Assembly: GCA_049792815.1 (NCBI GenBank)
Contig: JBARBG010000036.1
Location: 1-32,434, forward strand
Length of the DNA stretch: 32,434 nt
From: DAIDKA01 sp049792815
GTDB lineage: Bacteria; Pseudomonadota; Gammaproteobacteria; Steroidobacterales; Steroidobacteraceae
Direction of reading: 5' to 3'
Each line of letters starts with the position of its first letter. Within the stretch, counting starts at the first letter, position 1. Below, piece by piece: positions 5,727 through 13,631 of this stretch. Under the pieces are notes generated by a model. That model was given only the letters and a program-made list of their open reading frames with translations, had not been told where the DNA came from and did not search any database. The position numbers and the translations under genes were made by a program.

Positions 5727-7528
5727 AACCTCGGCGTCTTGCGGTGCGTCTTGCGTGGCCCACCGGGCTTGCGTGCTGTCGGGCGAAAGGGCCGATTGGA
5801 CCCGTCGCTTGCCACGCGCGCAGCGCGCGGGGGCTTCGCCGCGCGACTGATGCGCAGCGGATTGCCACGGATCTGAACTGCCTGCAGCTCCTGGAAAATG
5901 TCCTCCGGCATGCCCACCGGAAGGTCCACAAAGCTGTGGTCCTCACGGATATCGATATGGCCGATGTGGCGACCGTCCACACCGGCTTCGTTGGCGATGG
6001 CACCGACGATGTTGCCGGGCAGCGCACCATGCGCCGCCCCCACCTCGATGCGGAAAGTCTCAAGAGGCGGCGCCACCTCGCGCCGGGCACGGCCGCCGGT
6101 TTCGTGATCACGTTCGAAACGTGCGCCGCGCTCGGGCCGCTCTTCGCGCGCGGGGCGCTGCGGTCGCTCCCGGGACGGGGCCGCAGCGGGTTGAGGCTCC
6201 GGTCGATTCTCGAGCAGGAAAGGGGTGGATCCCTGCGTAAGGCTGGCGAGAGCCGCGGCGATTTCGATCGCGGGGACATTCAGCTCGGTTTCGAACTGCT
6301 CGAGCAGCGGCTGGAAAGCCTTGGCTTCACCGCTTTGCAGGGCGCTCGCGATGCGCTCCTTGAAGCGGGCGATGCGCTGGTTGTTCACATCCTTGATGGT
6401 CGGCAGGTTCATCGCCTCGATGGGCTGGCGCGTGTGGCGCTCGATGATGCGCAGCATGTTGCGCTCGCGCGGTGCGACGAACAGGATGGCATCGCCGGAA
6501 CGGCCGGCCCGTCCGGTACGACCGATGCGGTGGGTGTAGGTCTCCGAGTCATAGGGGATGTCATAGTTGACGACGTGCGAGATGCGCTCCACGTCGATAC
6601 CGCGCGCCGCCACGTCGGTTGCGACCAGGATATCCAGCTGCCGGTTCTTAAGCCGCGCGATGGTGCGTTCGCGCTGCGCCTGCGGAATGTCACCGCTCAG
6701 CTCGGCGGCGTTGAAGCCGCGGGCGCACAGTTTCTCGGCCAGATCCGTGGTTTCGAGCTTGGTTCTTACGAACACCAGCATGGCATCGAAGCGCTCGGCC
6801 TCCAGCATGCGCGTCAGTGCATCGAGCTTGTGCAGGCCGCTGACCAGCCAGTAGCGCTGGCGGATGAGCGGTGCGGTGGTGGTCTGCTGGCGAATGGTGA
6901 TCTCGGCGGGATTGCGCATATGCTTCTGCGCGATGCGCCGGATGGCGTTCGGCAAGGTGGCCGAGAACAGGGCGATCTGACGGCTCGGCGGGGTTTGCGT
7001 GAGGATCCACTCGATGTCGTCGATGAAACCCATCTGCAGCATTTCATCGCCCTCATCCAGCACCACGAAGCGCAGCGCCGACAGGTCCAAAGTGCCGCGC
7101 TTCATATGGTCCATGACGCGACCCGGGGTGGCGACGATGACCTGAGCGCCGCGCTTCAGGCCCTTAAGCTGCGGCGTATAGCTCTGCCCGCCATAGATCG
7201 GCAGCACGTGGAAGCCCGGCATCCGCCCGGCGTATTTCTGGAAGGCTTCGGCGACCTGGATGGCAAGTTCCCGCGTCGGCACCATCACCAGGCACTGCGG
7301 CGTGTTTTGCGATACATCGATGCGGGCCAGCACCGGCAGGGCGAACGCGGCAGTCTTGCCGGTTCCGGTCTGGGCCTGCCCGAGTACATCCTCGCCCTTG
7401 AGCATGCGGGGAATGGTTTCGCTCTGGATCGGCGAGGGGGATTCATAGCCGACGGCGGCCAATGCCTCGAGGAGGGGCGCAGGCAGTCCGAGCTCGGAAA
7501 AGCCGGTTATTTTGGGGTCATCGGTCAC
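5723..7528 (-). CDS. deaD: DEAD-box ATP-dependent RNA helicase, CsdA/DeaD type
   Basis: This helicase of about 601 residues has the full set of superfamily 2 motifs. In order these are the Q motif (GYESPSPIQ), motif I AQTGTGKT (near 52-59), PTRELA, TPGR, motif II, SAT (motif III) and HRIGRTGRAGR (motif VI). An Arg-rich linker leads to a DbpA/CsdA-type RNA-binding domain (GAAHGALPGNIVGAIANEAGVDGRHIGHIDI) and a basic tail. Such enzymes remodel RNA in ribosome assembly and in the cold. Motif II reads DEGD instead of DEAD (near 158-161), an unusual change at the third position. I chose the GTG at 7528 because homologous sequence begins there and a TACAAT -10 box with a GC-rich discriminator lies upstream at 7563-7568. 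The frame also has a GTG at 7582. Confidence 0.93.
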   Translation of the reverse strand: MTDDPKITGFSELGLPAPLLEALAAVGYESPSPIQSETIPRMLKGEDVLGQAQTGTGKTAAFALPVLARIDVSQNTPQCLVMVPTRELAIQVAEAFQKYAGRMPGFHVLPIYGGQSYTPQLKGLKRGAQVIVATPGRVMDHMKRGTLDLSALRFVVLDEGDEMLQMGFIDDIEWILTQTPPSRQIALFSATLPNAIRRIAQKHMRNPAEITIRQQTTTAPLIRQRYWLVSGLHKLDALTRMLEAERFDAMLVFVRTKLETTDLAEKLCARGFNAAELSGDIPQAQRERTIARLKNRQLDILVATDVAARGIDVERISHVVNYDIPYDSETYTHRIGRTGRAGRSGDAILFVAPRERNMLRIIERHTRQPIEAMNLPTIKDVNNQRIARFKERIASALQSGEAKAFQPLLEQFETELNVPAIEIAAALASLTQGSTPFLLENRPEPQPAAAPSRERPQRPAREERPERGARFERDHETGGRARREVAPPLETFRIEVGAAHGALPGNIVGAIANEAGVDGRHIGHIDIREDHSFVDLPVGMPEDIFQELQAVQIRGNPLRISRAAKPPRAARVASDGSNRPFRPTARKPGGPRKTHRKTPRF

Positions 7529-7602
7529 TGTCGGAGGGTGCTCTGGGCAAAGCGGGGCGGCATTGTACGCCGACGCGCGCACTTCGGCACAGAAGTTGGC
7601 GA

Positions 7603-9915
7603 TTACTGGTGCACGGGCAGGTCGAAGTAGGTCCCGCCATGCCAGCGTATCCGCAGCGGAATCCGCGCGTCCTGCGCGGTTTCCGTGCTGACGTCTCCGC
7701 CCGTTCCATAGTTGATCTGCCGGTCCGGGCGCTTGTTGACGGCGATGGTGATCACGAGCCGGCTACCAGCCTGGAGACGCCGCCCGAGCACCTGGTGCAA
7801 GGTGACATCCAGCTGCTGTTCCACGCCAGCCTCCAGCAGGTGGCGATGACTCAGGTCTCGCGCATAGCTGGCCCGAAACTCATACGGGGGGCCGAAAAGC
7901 TGCACGTAATCCCCGTTGGCCACTTGTTCGAACAGGGTAATGGCCAGATCGAAATCAAACTTGTTGGGCGTGAAGTCCAGGTGCAGCGTGGGTGTTCCGA
8001 CCAGATCCGTGACATGGCTCAAGGGATCGCTGACCAGAATCAGCGTGTCACGTTCGCTCAAGGTCTTGGCGACGAGACTGGTCGGTGCCGTCCAGTCCGA
8101 ATCGCTGCGATCGGCCAGTTTCACCACCTGCGTCACGGGCCCTTTGCGCGCACTGCGGCGCGCCAGCAGCCGGTAGCGGCCACCGCTGGTCGGCGGCAAT
8201 TTGCCGGCCTTGGGCGGGACCGGATCCAGGCTCTGCGAGTCCAGATAGAAACGCACACTGCTGTTCGCCAGTGACTCCAGGGTCTTACCGGGCAGCCAGT
8301 CGTTGGCTCCAGCCAACTGCACATTGACCCGTCCTTTGACGAATGCCGGCCATGGCCCACGCCGGAAGATCTGATCGAACCACTGGTAGCGAAGGTCATC
8401 CAGGTCCATTTGCGCGACCGGATCGATGGCAAGTCCGCGCAGTTCGGGCGTCGGGCCCGTGTCGATGCTGCCGTCGGTCCAGGGGCCGATGATGAGCGTG
8501 TGATTCGCCTTGGGATTGGCCTTGAGTTGCTGGTCGAAGTAGTAGAGCGATCCGGACTCCGCGCCGGAGTAGTATCCGGTGATGCTGAGCACCGGTATCT
8601 TGATGCGCGCGAACTGGGCGCCGAAGGGCACCATGCTGTGCCAGTAGTAGTCGTAGCTGGGGTGACTCAGCCAGCGCTGAAAAATGGGGCTGGGGCGCCC
8701 GGCCATGCGATCCAGATCGCGATACGGCCGGCCGCTGGTATACCAGCGCTTCTCAAGCAGGTGCCACGAGGCATCCTCGCTTTCGCTGGAGTAGTCCGGA
8801 ACCTCGGAATTCGTTGCGTCCTGGATCCAGCGATAGGCCTGCGAGCGGAAGATGCCGTTGCGCATCGGGAAGTCGAGGCCCGGTGCGGTGGCGTCGGCGG
8901 TGGCCACGGCCTTCAACGCCGGCGGCAACTCGCGCAGCGCAGCCCACGCAGTGAAACCACTGTAACGCCTGCCGAACATGCCGACTCGCCCGTCGCTCCA
9001 GCTCTGATGCGTGATCCAGTTGATGACCGCGGCCGCGTCCTTGCCATCATGTTCGAAGACCAGGACCTGGTCGGCGGCGGGACTGCGCACATAGGCCACC
9101 ACACCGACATAGCCATGGGCCGCATTCTCGCGCTGGTCGCTGTTGGGATCATCGCCCAGGGTGAGTTCCAGCAGTGTCGGCAGGATCGCCGGTGCGTTGC
9201 GCGGGCGAATGACACGGGCCGCAAGCTCGGCGCCGTCGGGCGTCATGATGGTCACCTTGTCATCCACCACGTAACGGCGCTGGTCATCGGCGCGGATCAG
9301 CGCGCTCGCGGCGGTGGAGAAGTTGCGATAGGCGTCGAACGCCAGGTAGTCCCACACCAGTTCGATGGCGTGATTGGTGCTGATGCGCGGCTGCTGCCGC
9401 GCCCGGTCCAGCGAGTGCTGCAGCACCTCTCGGAACTGGTATACCGGACGCGCAAGCCAGCCGTTGAGCGTGAAGGCATCGAGGTCCGAGAGCTGCGGTA
9501 CCGTCTGCTGGTAAGCTCGCGCAAAGGCCTCGGCAAAGGTCATCGGGCCCTGGGCCGCCTGTGAGCGGGCGCGAATATACAGATCAAAGACGACGGCCGC
9601 ATGGATCGGCTTGCCGGTCTCCTGCGGGCGACGCCGCTCCAGCAGCGATTGGCGGGTCGTCCAGGCCGAATCGATACTGCCGGCGACCAGCTGCAACGCC
9701 GACAGGTTGTTCAGATAGCGGGATGCATCGGACTCCTGGTACACCGGCAACACCCGCACCGCGAGGTCGCGCATCGTGGCGGTGAGTCCCGCGTCATTGG
9801 TGCTCGCCGGTGCATGGAAATCCAGATCCTGAGGCTGCCCCTGCGCCTGTGCCAGGCCTGCAGTCAGCGCCAGCTCCAGAAGCAGCACCCACAGCATTGA
9901 GCGCCCGGATCTCAT
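7603..9915 (-). CDS. Secreted CocE/NonD (X-Pro dipeptidyl-peptidase S15)-like protein with altered catalytic triad
   Basis: This 770-residue exported protein has a signal peptide ending LAQAQ, a helical N-terminal region (about 40-215), an alpha/beta hydrolase core (about 220-500) and a beta-rich C-terminal domain of PepX_C type. The family hydrolyses acyl esters or X-Pro peptides using a Ser-Asp-His triad. None of the three is in place. The nucleophile elbow G-x-S-Y-x-G reads GRRYSG, with Arg at 317. The Asp segment G-[WY]-Y-D reads GYYSG, with Ser at 450. The His segment, usually GP-x-x-H, reads GPWTDG, with Asp at 481. The gene is otherwise full length and in frame, so this looks like a maintained pseudoenzyme and not a decayed gene. 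Its ATG overlaps the stop of the upstream ABC transporter gene (ATGA). Confidence 0.85.
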   Translation of the reverse strand: MRSGRSMLWVLLLELALTAGLAQAQGQPQDLDFHAPASTNDAGLTATMRDLAVRVLPVYQESDASRYLNNLSALQLVAGSIDSAWTTRQSLLERRRPQETGKPIHAAVVFDLYIRARSQAAQGPMTFAEAFARAYQQTVPQLSDLDAFTLNGWLARPVYQFREVLQHSLDRARQQPRISTNHAIELVWDYLAFDAYRNFSTAASALIRADDQRRYVVDDKVTIMTPDGAELAARVIRPRNAPAILPTLLELTLGDDPNSDQRENAAHGYVGVVAYVRSPAADQVLVFEHDGKDAAAVINWITHQSWSDGRVGMFGRRYSGFTAWAALRELPPALKAVATADATAPGLDFPMRNGIFRSQAYRWIQDATNSEVPDYSSESEDASWHLLEKRWYTSGRPYRDLDRMAGRPSPIFQRWLSHPSYDYYWHSMVPFGAQFARIKIPVLSITGYYSGAESGSLYYFDQQLKANPKANHTLIIGPWTDGSIDTGPTPELRGLAIDPVAQMDLDDLRYQWFDQIFRRGPWPAFVKGRVNVQLAGANDWLPGKTLESLANSSVRFYLDSQSLDPVPPKAGKLPPTSGGRYRLLARRSARKGPVTQVVKLADRSDSDWTAPTSLVAKTLSERDTLILVSDPLSHVTDLVGTPTLHLDFTPNKFDFDLAITLFEQVANGDYVQLFGPPYEFRASYARDLSHRHLLEAGVEQQLDVTLHQVLGRRLQAGSRLVITIAVNKRPDRQINYGTGGDVSTETAQDARIPLRIRWHGGTYFDLPVHQ

Positions 9916-11708
9916 GGAGCCGCGTCCGGAGTCAACATTTTGGTTTCCACGGTCGGCGGCGGCCCGGTGTCGGTGAGTTTCACCAGGTGCACGACACGGC
10001 GGAACAGATGGTCCACGACCTGTGCCACCGGCCCGATGTGCACCACGGCGGTGTACTTGAGCTCATTTTCCAAAGCGTCCGAGACCCGCTCGAGAAACTC
10101 ATCGGGGAGGGCCGAAAGTGCCCCGTCCATCAGCACCCAATTCGGCACGTGTACCACCACGCGCGCCAGGGCGACGGCGATCTGCTCCTCGGAATTCAGT
10201 TCCCGGTCCCAGCGGTGTACTTCGTCCAGGATCGGCAGCAGCCGCTTCAGTTTCATGCGCCGCAGGGCCTGCTCAAACGCCTCGGGCCTGAACTCGGTGA
10301 TCTTCTGTGGATAGGCCAGAACTTCGCGCAGCGTACCGCGCGGCAGGTAGGGTGAGCCACGCGGCACGAACTGCACGACTTCGCTTTGTGGCCGGGTGAT
10401 CTGGCCATGTCCCCAGGGCCACAGGCCCGCGAGGGCGCGGAACAGCTGGGTGCGATCGGTCCCGGGAGCGCCGGCGATGATCACGCGCTCGCCGGCGTGC
10501 ACCACTACATGCGGTTCCTGCAGGCCATCCTCGCCCGCGCTGGATTGAATCACCAGGTTGTCAATCGTGACCGTGCCGGGATCGCCGTAGTGGTACTCGA
10601 TCTTGGATTCATACAGTTGAGTGATGCGCGGATGCACCAGCGCATCACGGAAGCTCGCCACACGCAGCAGCGTGGCGCGCCAGTCGGCGATGGTGCTGAA
10701 ATTGTCGACAAACCAGCGCAGCGAGGACTGAGCCTGAGTGAAGGCCGCCGCCGCCATCATCAGGCCACCGAAGGAAATCTTGCCCGTGAAGTACAGCGGC
10801 GCCGCCACCAGGATGGGCGCGATATTGGTCACCCAGCCAAAGCCCGCCGTCACCCAGGTCAGGCTGGTGAGACCGGAGACGATCCTGCGGGTGGCGGCCA
10901 GGACGTTGCCGAGGTGCGTCTCAACCCGGCGCAGTTCATCGGCTTCACCGCCCGCCAGGGTGATGTCATCCAGATGTTCATTGATTCGCACCAGCGCCAC
11001 GCGCAGATCGGCCTCGCGCCCGTAGCGAAAGGCATTGCGGGCGATGAGCCCATGACCCACCCAATAACTGAGCAGAGAGCCGGTCAGGGCATAGATGATC
11101 GCGGCCCAGAGCATGAAGCCGGGTACGGCATAGTCGTGATCACCAATGCGGAAGACGAAGGCGCTGGATAGCACCCACAGCACCCCGGAGAAGGAAACCA
11201 GCAGGATGCTGGACTGCAGCAGCGCCAGTCCAAGATCTGACGTGAGCTCGCACAAATGTCGCGCGTCCTCGTGCATGCGCTGGTCAGGGTTATCCCCCAT
11301 GGCGCCGGCATTGGCGAGCCAAAAGGCCCGTCGTGGCTGCAGCCAATGCTCCAACAGATCCTGCGCCAGGGCTTCGCGCAACTTCAGCTTCAGAGTTTCC
11401 CCGACCCAGCGCTGTGCCACATTGAGCACCGTCAGCCATCCGGCCAGGATGAAAAACACCCCCAGCTGCACCATGAAATCATGCAGGTCGCGGCGCGACA
11501 GCGCGTCGTAAAAGGGCTTGTTCCAGATGTTGAGGCGGATCTGCAGGTAGGCCGTGGCGCCAATGACCGCGAAGGCCGCGGCCAGCAGCGCAATCACCTT
11601 CTTGCCGACGCGGCCGGTAAAGGTGGCGCGCGTCAGCCCGGCGAGCTGGGATACCAGCCCGGCGTTGGTATCACCCGGGTCCTTGTCAGTCTCGGTCGCG
11701 CCGTCCAT
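9912..11708 (-). CDS. SbmA/BacA-like ABC transporter (permease-ATPase fusion) with degenerate nucleotide-binding domain
   Basis: This 598-residue protein has the layout of the YddA/SbmA-BacA exporter-like family. About six membrane helices lie in residues 36-325, with the family segment LNIWNKPFYDALSRRDLHDF near 59-78, and an ATPase domain follows at about 375-575. Relatives take up peptides or cobalamin-like compounds. The ATPase motifs are altered throughout. Walker A reads GAPGTDRT (413-420), with Arg in place of the essential Lys. The signature region reads LNSEEQ (504-509). Walker B reads WVLMDG, with Gly in place of the catalytic Glu. The Q-loop region reads VPRGSPYLP. ALAGLWPWG and GTLREVLAYP still mark the family. 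ATP hydrolysis is therefore doubtful, though the gene is intact. It is translationally coupled to the downstream secreted hydrolase. Confidence 0.85.
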   Translation of the reverse strand: MDGATETDKDPGDTNAGLVSQLAGLTRATFTGRVGKKVIALLAAAFAVIGATAYLQIRLNIWNKPFYDALSRRDLHDFMVQLGVFFILAGWLTVLNVAQRWVGETLKLKLREALAQDLLEHWLQPRRAFWLANAGAMGDNPDQRMHEDARHLCELTSDLGLALLQSSILLVSFSGVLWVLSSAFVFRIGDHDYAVPGFMLWAAIIYALTGSLLSYWVGHGLIARNAFRYGREADLRVALVRINEHLDDITLAGGEADELRRVETHLGNVLAATRRIVSGLTSLTWVTAGFGWVTNIAPILVAAPLYFTGKISFGGLMMAAAAFTQAQSSLRWFVDNFSTIADWRATLLRVASFRDALVHPRITQLYESKIEYHYGDPGTVTIDNLVIQSSAGEDGLQEPHVVVHAGERVIIAGAPGTDRTQLFRALAGLWPWGHGQITRPQSEVVQFVPRGSPYLPRGTLREVLAYPQKITEFRPEAFEQALRRMKLKRLLPILDEVHRWDRELNSEEQIAVALARVVVHVPNWVLMDGALSALPDEFLERVSDALENELKYTAVVHIGPVAQVVDHLFRRVVHLVKLTDTGPPPTVETKMLTPDAAP

Positions 11709-11834
11709 CGGGGCTTATAATGCATCATGAGCTGGCGCAGTGCCGCGCCGCTGGCGCCTCGGCACCGTCGGCCACGCAATTCAAGTGGCGTCATGCTGCG
11801 AATGCTGTAGGAATCTAACTCAGCGCATCGAATC

Positions 11835-11865
11835 GTGGCCCGCCGGGCTGCCCCGAACGGGCCAC
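11835..11865. repeat. 8-bp inverted repeat, possible weak terminator
   Basis: GTGGCCCG (11835-11842) pairs with CGGGCCAC (11858-11865). It lies 18 bases beyond the stop of the minus-strand lipoprotein gene, where a terminator is expected, but no T-run follows. Confidence 0.3.
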
Positions 11866-11882
11866 GTGGGTCGGGTCGGAAT

Positions 11883-12230
11883 CTAAAGACGGACCCAGGC
11901 TCCGCCGCTCATGTGCCAGCCGTCACCGCGGCGTTCCCAGCGGTTGGGTGCCCAACGGTAGCCCGGGCGCGGGGCGGACCAGTGACCGCGCACCCACACG
12001 TGCCGGCCACCCACCCAGTTCCAGTAGCCGCCGAGCCAGACATAGCCGGCCACCGGGGGCGCGCCATACACCTCCACCTGCGGCGCGGGCGGCGCGATCG
12101 TGACAGCTCCCGTGTAATAGCCGCCGCCGGCGTAATAGCCACGGGCGGGAACGACGACGCAGGCGCTGACCGTCAGCGCCACGGCCGCTGCGAGGGCCAG
12201 ATTGCGGAATTGACTTTCAAAGTTTCGCAT
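11883..12230 (-). CDS. WXXGXW-repeat lipoprotein
   Basis: This 115-residue protein has a lipoprotein signal peptide (MRNFESQFRN, then a hydrophobic stretch ending LTVSAC, with Cys near 24). The mature chain is rich in Tyr, Trp and Gly. Its core, YVWLGGYWNWVGGRHVWVRGHW, fits the WXXGXW repeat family, whose members are small envelope proteins of unknown function in proteobacteria. The ATG at 12230 is chosen because AGGT lies 7 bases before it. A second in-frame ATG at 12242 and longer leaders upstream lack a signal-peptide-like start. Flanked by the ABC transporter and glycosidase genes with gaps on both sides, it is probably a single-gene unit. Confidence 0.8.
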   Translation of the reverse strand: MRNFESQFRNLALAAAVALTVSACVVVPARGYYAGGGYYTGAVTIAPPAPQVEVYGAPPVAGYVWLGGYWNWVGGRHVWVRGHWSAPRPGYRWAPNRWERRGDGWHMSGGAWVRL

Positions 12231-12314
12231 GGGAGACCTCATGTGACATGACGCACCCCTGGCGCGCCTTGTTCGATTAAACGCAGGCCTCATCCGATCG
12301 TGCACGGGCAAGGT

Positions 12315-13631
12315 TCAAGATTTTGTAAGGTTTGCGCCCAGGGCGCGGCGGCGGGCCGCGGCGGCGCTGATGAAGGCCGCGTAGCTCCATGTCAAATCCC
12401 GGGCTGAACTTTGGACGCCGGTTTTCTGGTCAAACTGCTCGGCCAGGTCGCCGCTGGGGGGCGTGAAGGCGCGGACGGTATTGAGAAATGCATCACCACG
12501 CTGCAACCAGGGTTGCGCCCGTTCAGGAGTCATCCGGCAGGCGGCGAGGTAGCACAGCTGCGCCGCGCCCAGGGTCGAAAAGTAGTACGCCCCACCGGAA
12601 TAATAGACATCCCCTGCATAGCGACCCATGGCCGGCCCCGATCCGACCGGCCGGTGCTCATTGATCGGGTACGCGTGGGCAAAGAGATCCTCGAGGCGCA
12701 TCAGCGTCGCATGCATGCGCGGGTCCGCCGGCGAGTGGCGCCCTCCCGGCAGATCGGTATGGGCGGCCGCCAGGATCACGGCGATATCCAACTGCTTGGG
12801 TGAGGCGGCGCCGCTGTGCAGTGCCCGCGACCGGTAGTGGCCCTGGGTGCTGTCCCAGAATCCATCGAGCATCTTGTAGATGGATGCGCACGCCGGATCC
12901 TCGCCCAGCGCCGCCGCAGCGGTGCACAGCGTGTAGTAATGCAACCCCAGATCCTCTTCCCAGATGTCGTAGGAAGGTTCGGGCCAGTGGCGGCGGGTGT
13001 AATGAAGATCTGCCTGCAGCAGTCGTGTCGCCGCCTCGCGCAGGGTCGGCTCAAGCTTCGGGAGTGCCAGCCAGCGCGTCAGCGTCAGCGCCCGCGTGGC
13101 AATCCCGTCATGCTGCGGCCGCGGCCAAGTTGAAATGTCCAGCGTCCCATCGGCATTGAGGCGGGTTTCACCCCGTACGCGCTCGCCATGCACCTGCGCC
13201 AGATCCGCATCCAGGCGCAGGTACTGTACGAATTCGGGCTTGACGCGATCGCGCCACTGCGATTGTTCAACGAGCCTGCGACCATCGAGGTCATCCAGCC
13301 CCAGGCTGAAGTGCACGAACTGTTCAAACAGCTGCAGGGCTTCATCGCCCAGCGTGTCGCGTTCATAGAGCAGGCGCAGCGCATCCATCACCACCGCTGA
13401 ATCACGGTACCAGTGGAAGAAGTAATCCGGATCCGGGTCATAGGAAGCGAGCACCGGAGAGGCCACGACGGAGCCGACATGGGCCTGGATGCTCTGTCCG
13501 AATCCCTGACGCTGCTTCAGAATGTCGGTAGCGGAGATGCCGCGCAGCATCCGATGCGCGCTGTGGTGGTACTGTGCCTCGACCCAATCCTCGAGACCAG
13601 CGCCGGCGGGCTGCTCCGGTGCGGTGTTCAA
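12315..13631 (-). CDS. Glycoside hydrolase family 15 (glucoamylase-like)
   Basis: The product is an (alpha/alpha)6-barrel glycosidase of about 438 residues. GH15 hallmarks run through it: FFHWYRDSAVVMDAL near 71, WPRPQHDGIATRALTL near 169, the acid-bearing SYDIWEEDLGLHYYTL near 220, and DLAEQFDQKTGVQSSARDLTWSYAAF near 396. The last matches the second catalytic Glu region of glucoamylases. GH15 enzymes release glucose from non-reducing ends of alpha-glucans by inversion. No signal peptide is seen, so it probably acts in the cytoplasm. Its start overlaps the stop of the upstream GH144-like gene (ATGA), so the two are co-translated. The pairing with beta-glucan enzymes leaves its true linkage specificity open. 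Confidence 0.9.
   Translation of the reverse strand: MNTAPEQPAGAGLEDWVEAQYHHSAHRMLRGISATDILKQRQGFGQSIQAHVGSVVASPVLASYDPDPDYFFHWYRDSAVVMDALRLLYERDTLGDEALQLFEQFVHFSLGLDDLDGRRLVEQSQWRDRVKPEFVQYLRLDADLAQVHGERVRGETRLNADGTLDISTWPRPQHDGIATRALTLTRWLALPKLEPTLREAATRLLQADLHYTRRHWPEPSYDIWEEDLGLHYYTLCTAAAALGEDPACASIYKMLDGFWDSTQGHYRSRALHSGAASPKQLDIAVILAAAHTDLPGGRHSPADPRMHATLMRLEDLFAHAYPINEHRPVGSGPAMGRYAGDVYYSGGAYYFSTLGAAQLCYLAACRMTPERAQPWLQRGDAFLNTVRAFTPPSGDLAEQFDQKTGVQSSARDLTWSYAAFISAAAARRRALGANLTKS

Noticed and set aside
5645..7630. A 661-codon open frame on the plus strand, antisense to the helicase gene
   Set aside because: It mirrors the helicase codons, has low-complexity composition and no family motifs. 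It is a by-product of GC-rich coding sequence.
8410..9564. A 384-codon open frame antisense to the CocE/NonD-like gene
   Set aside because: Same reason: no motifs, no ribosome site, fully inside a well-supported gene on the other strand.
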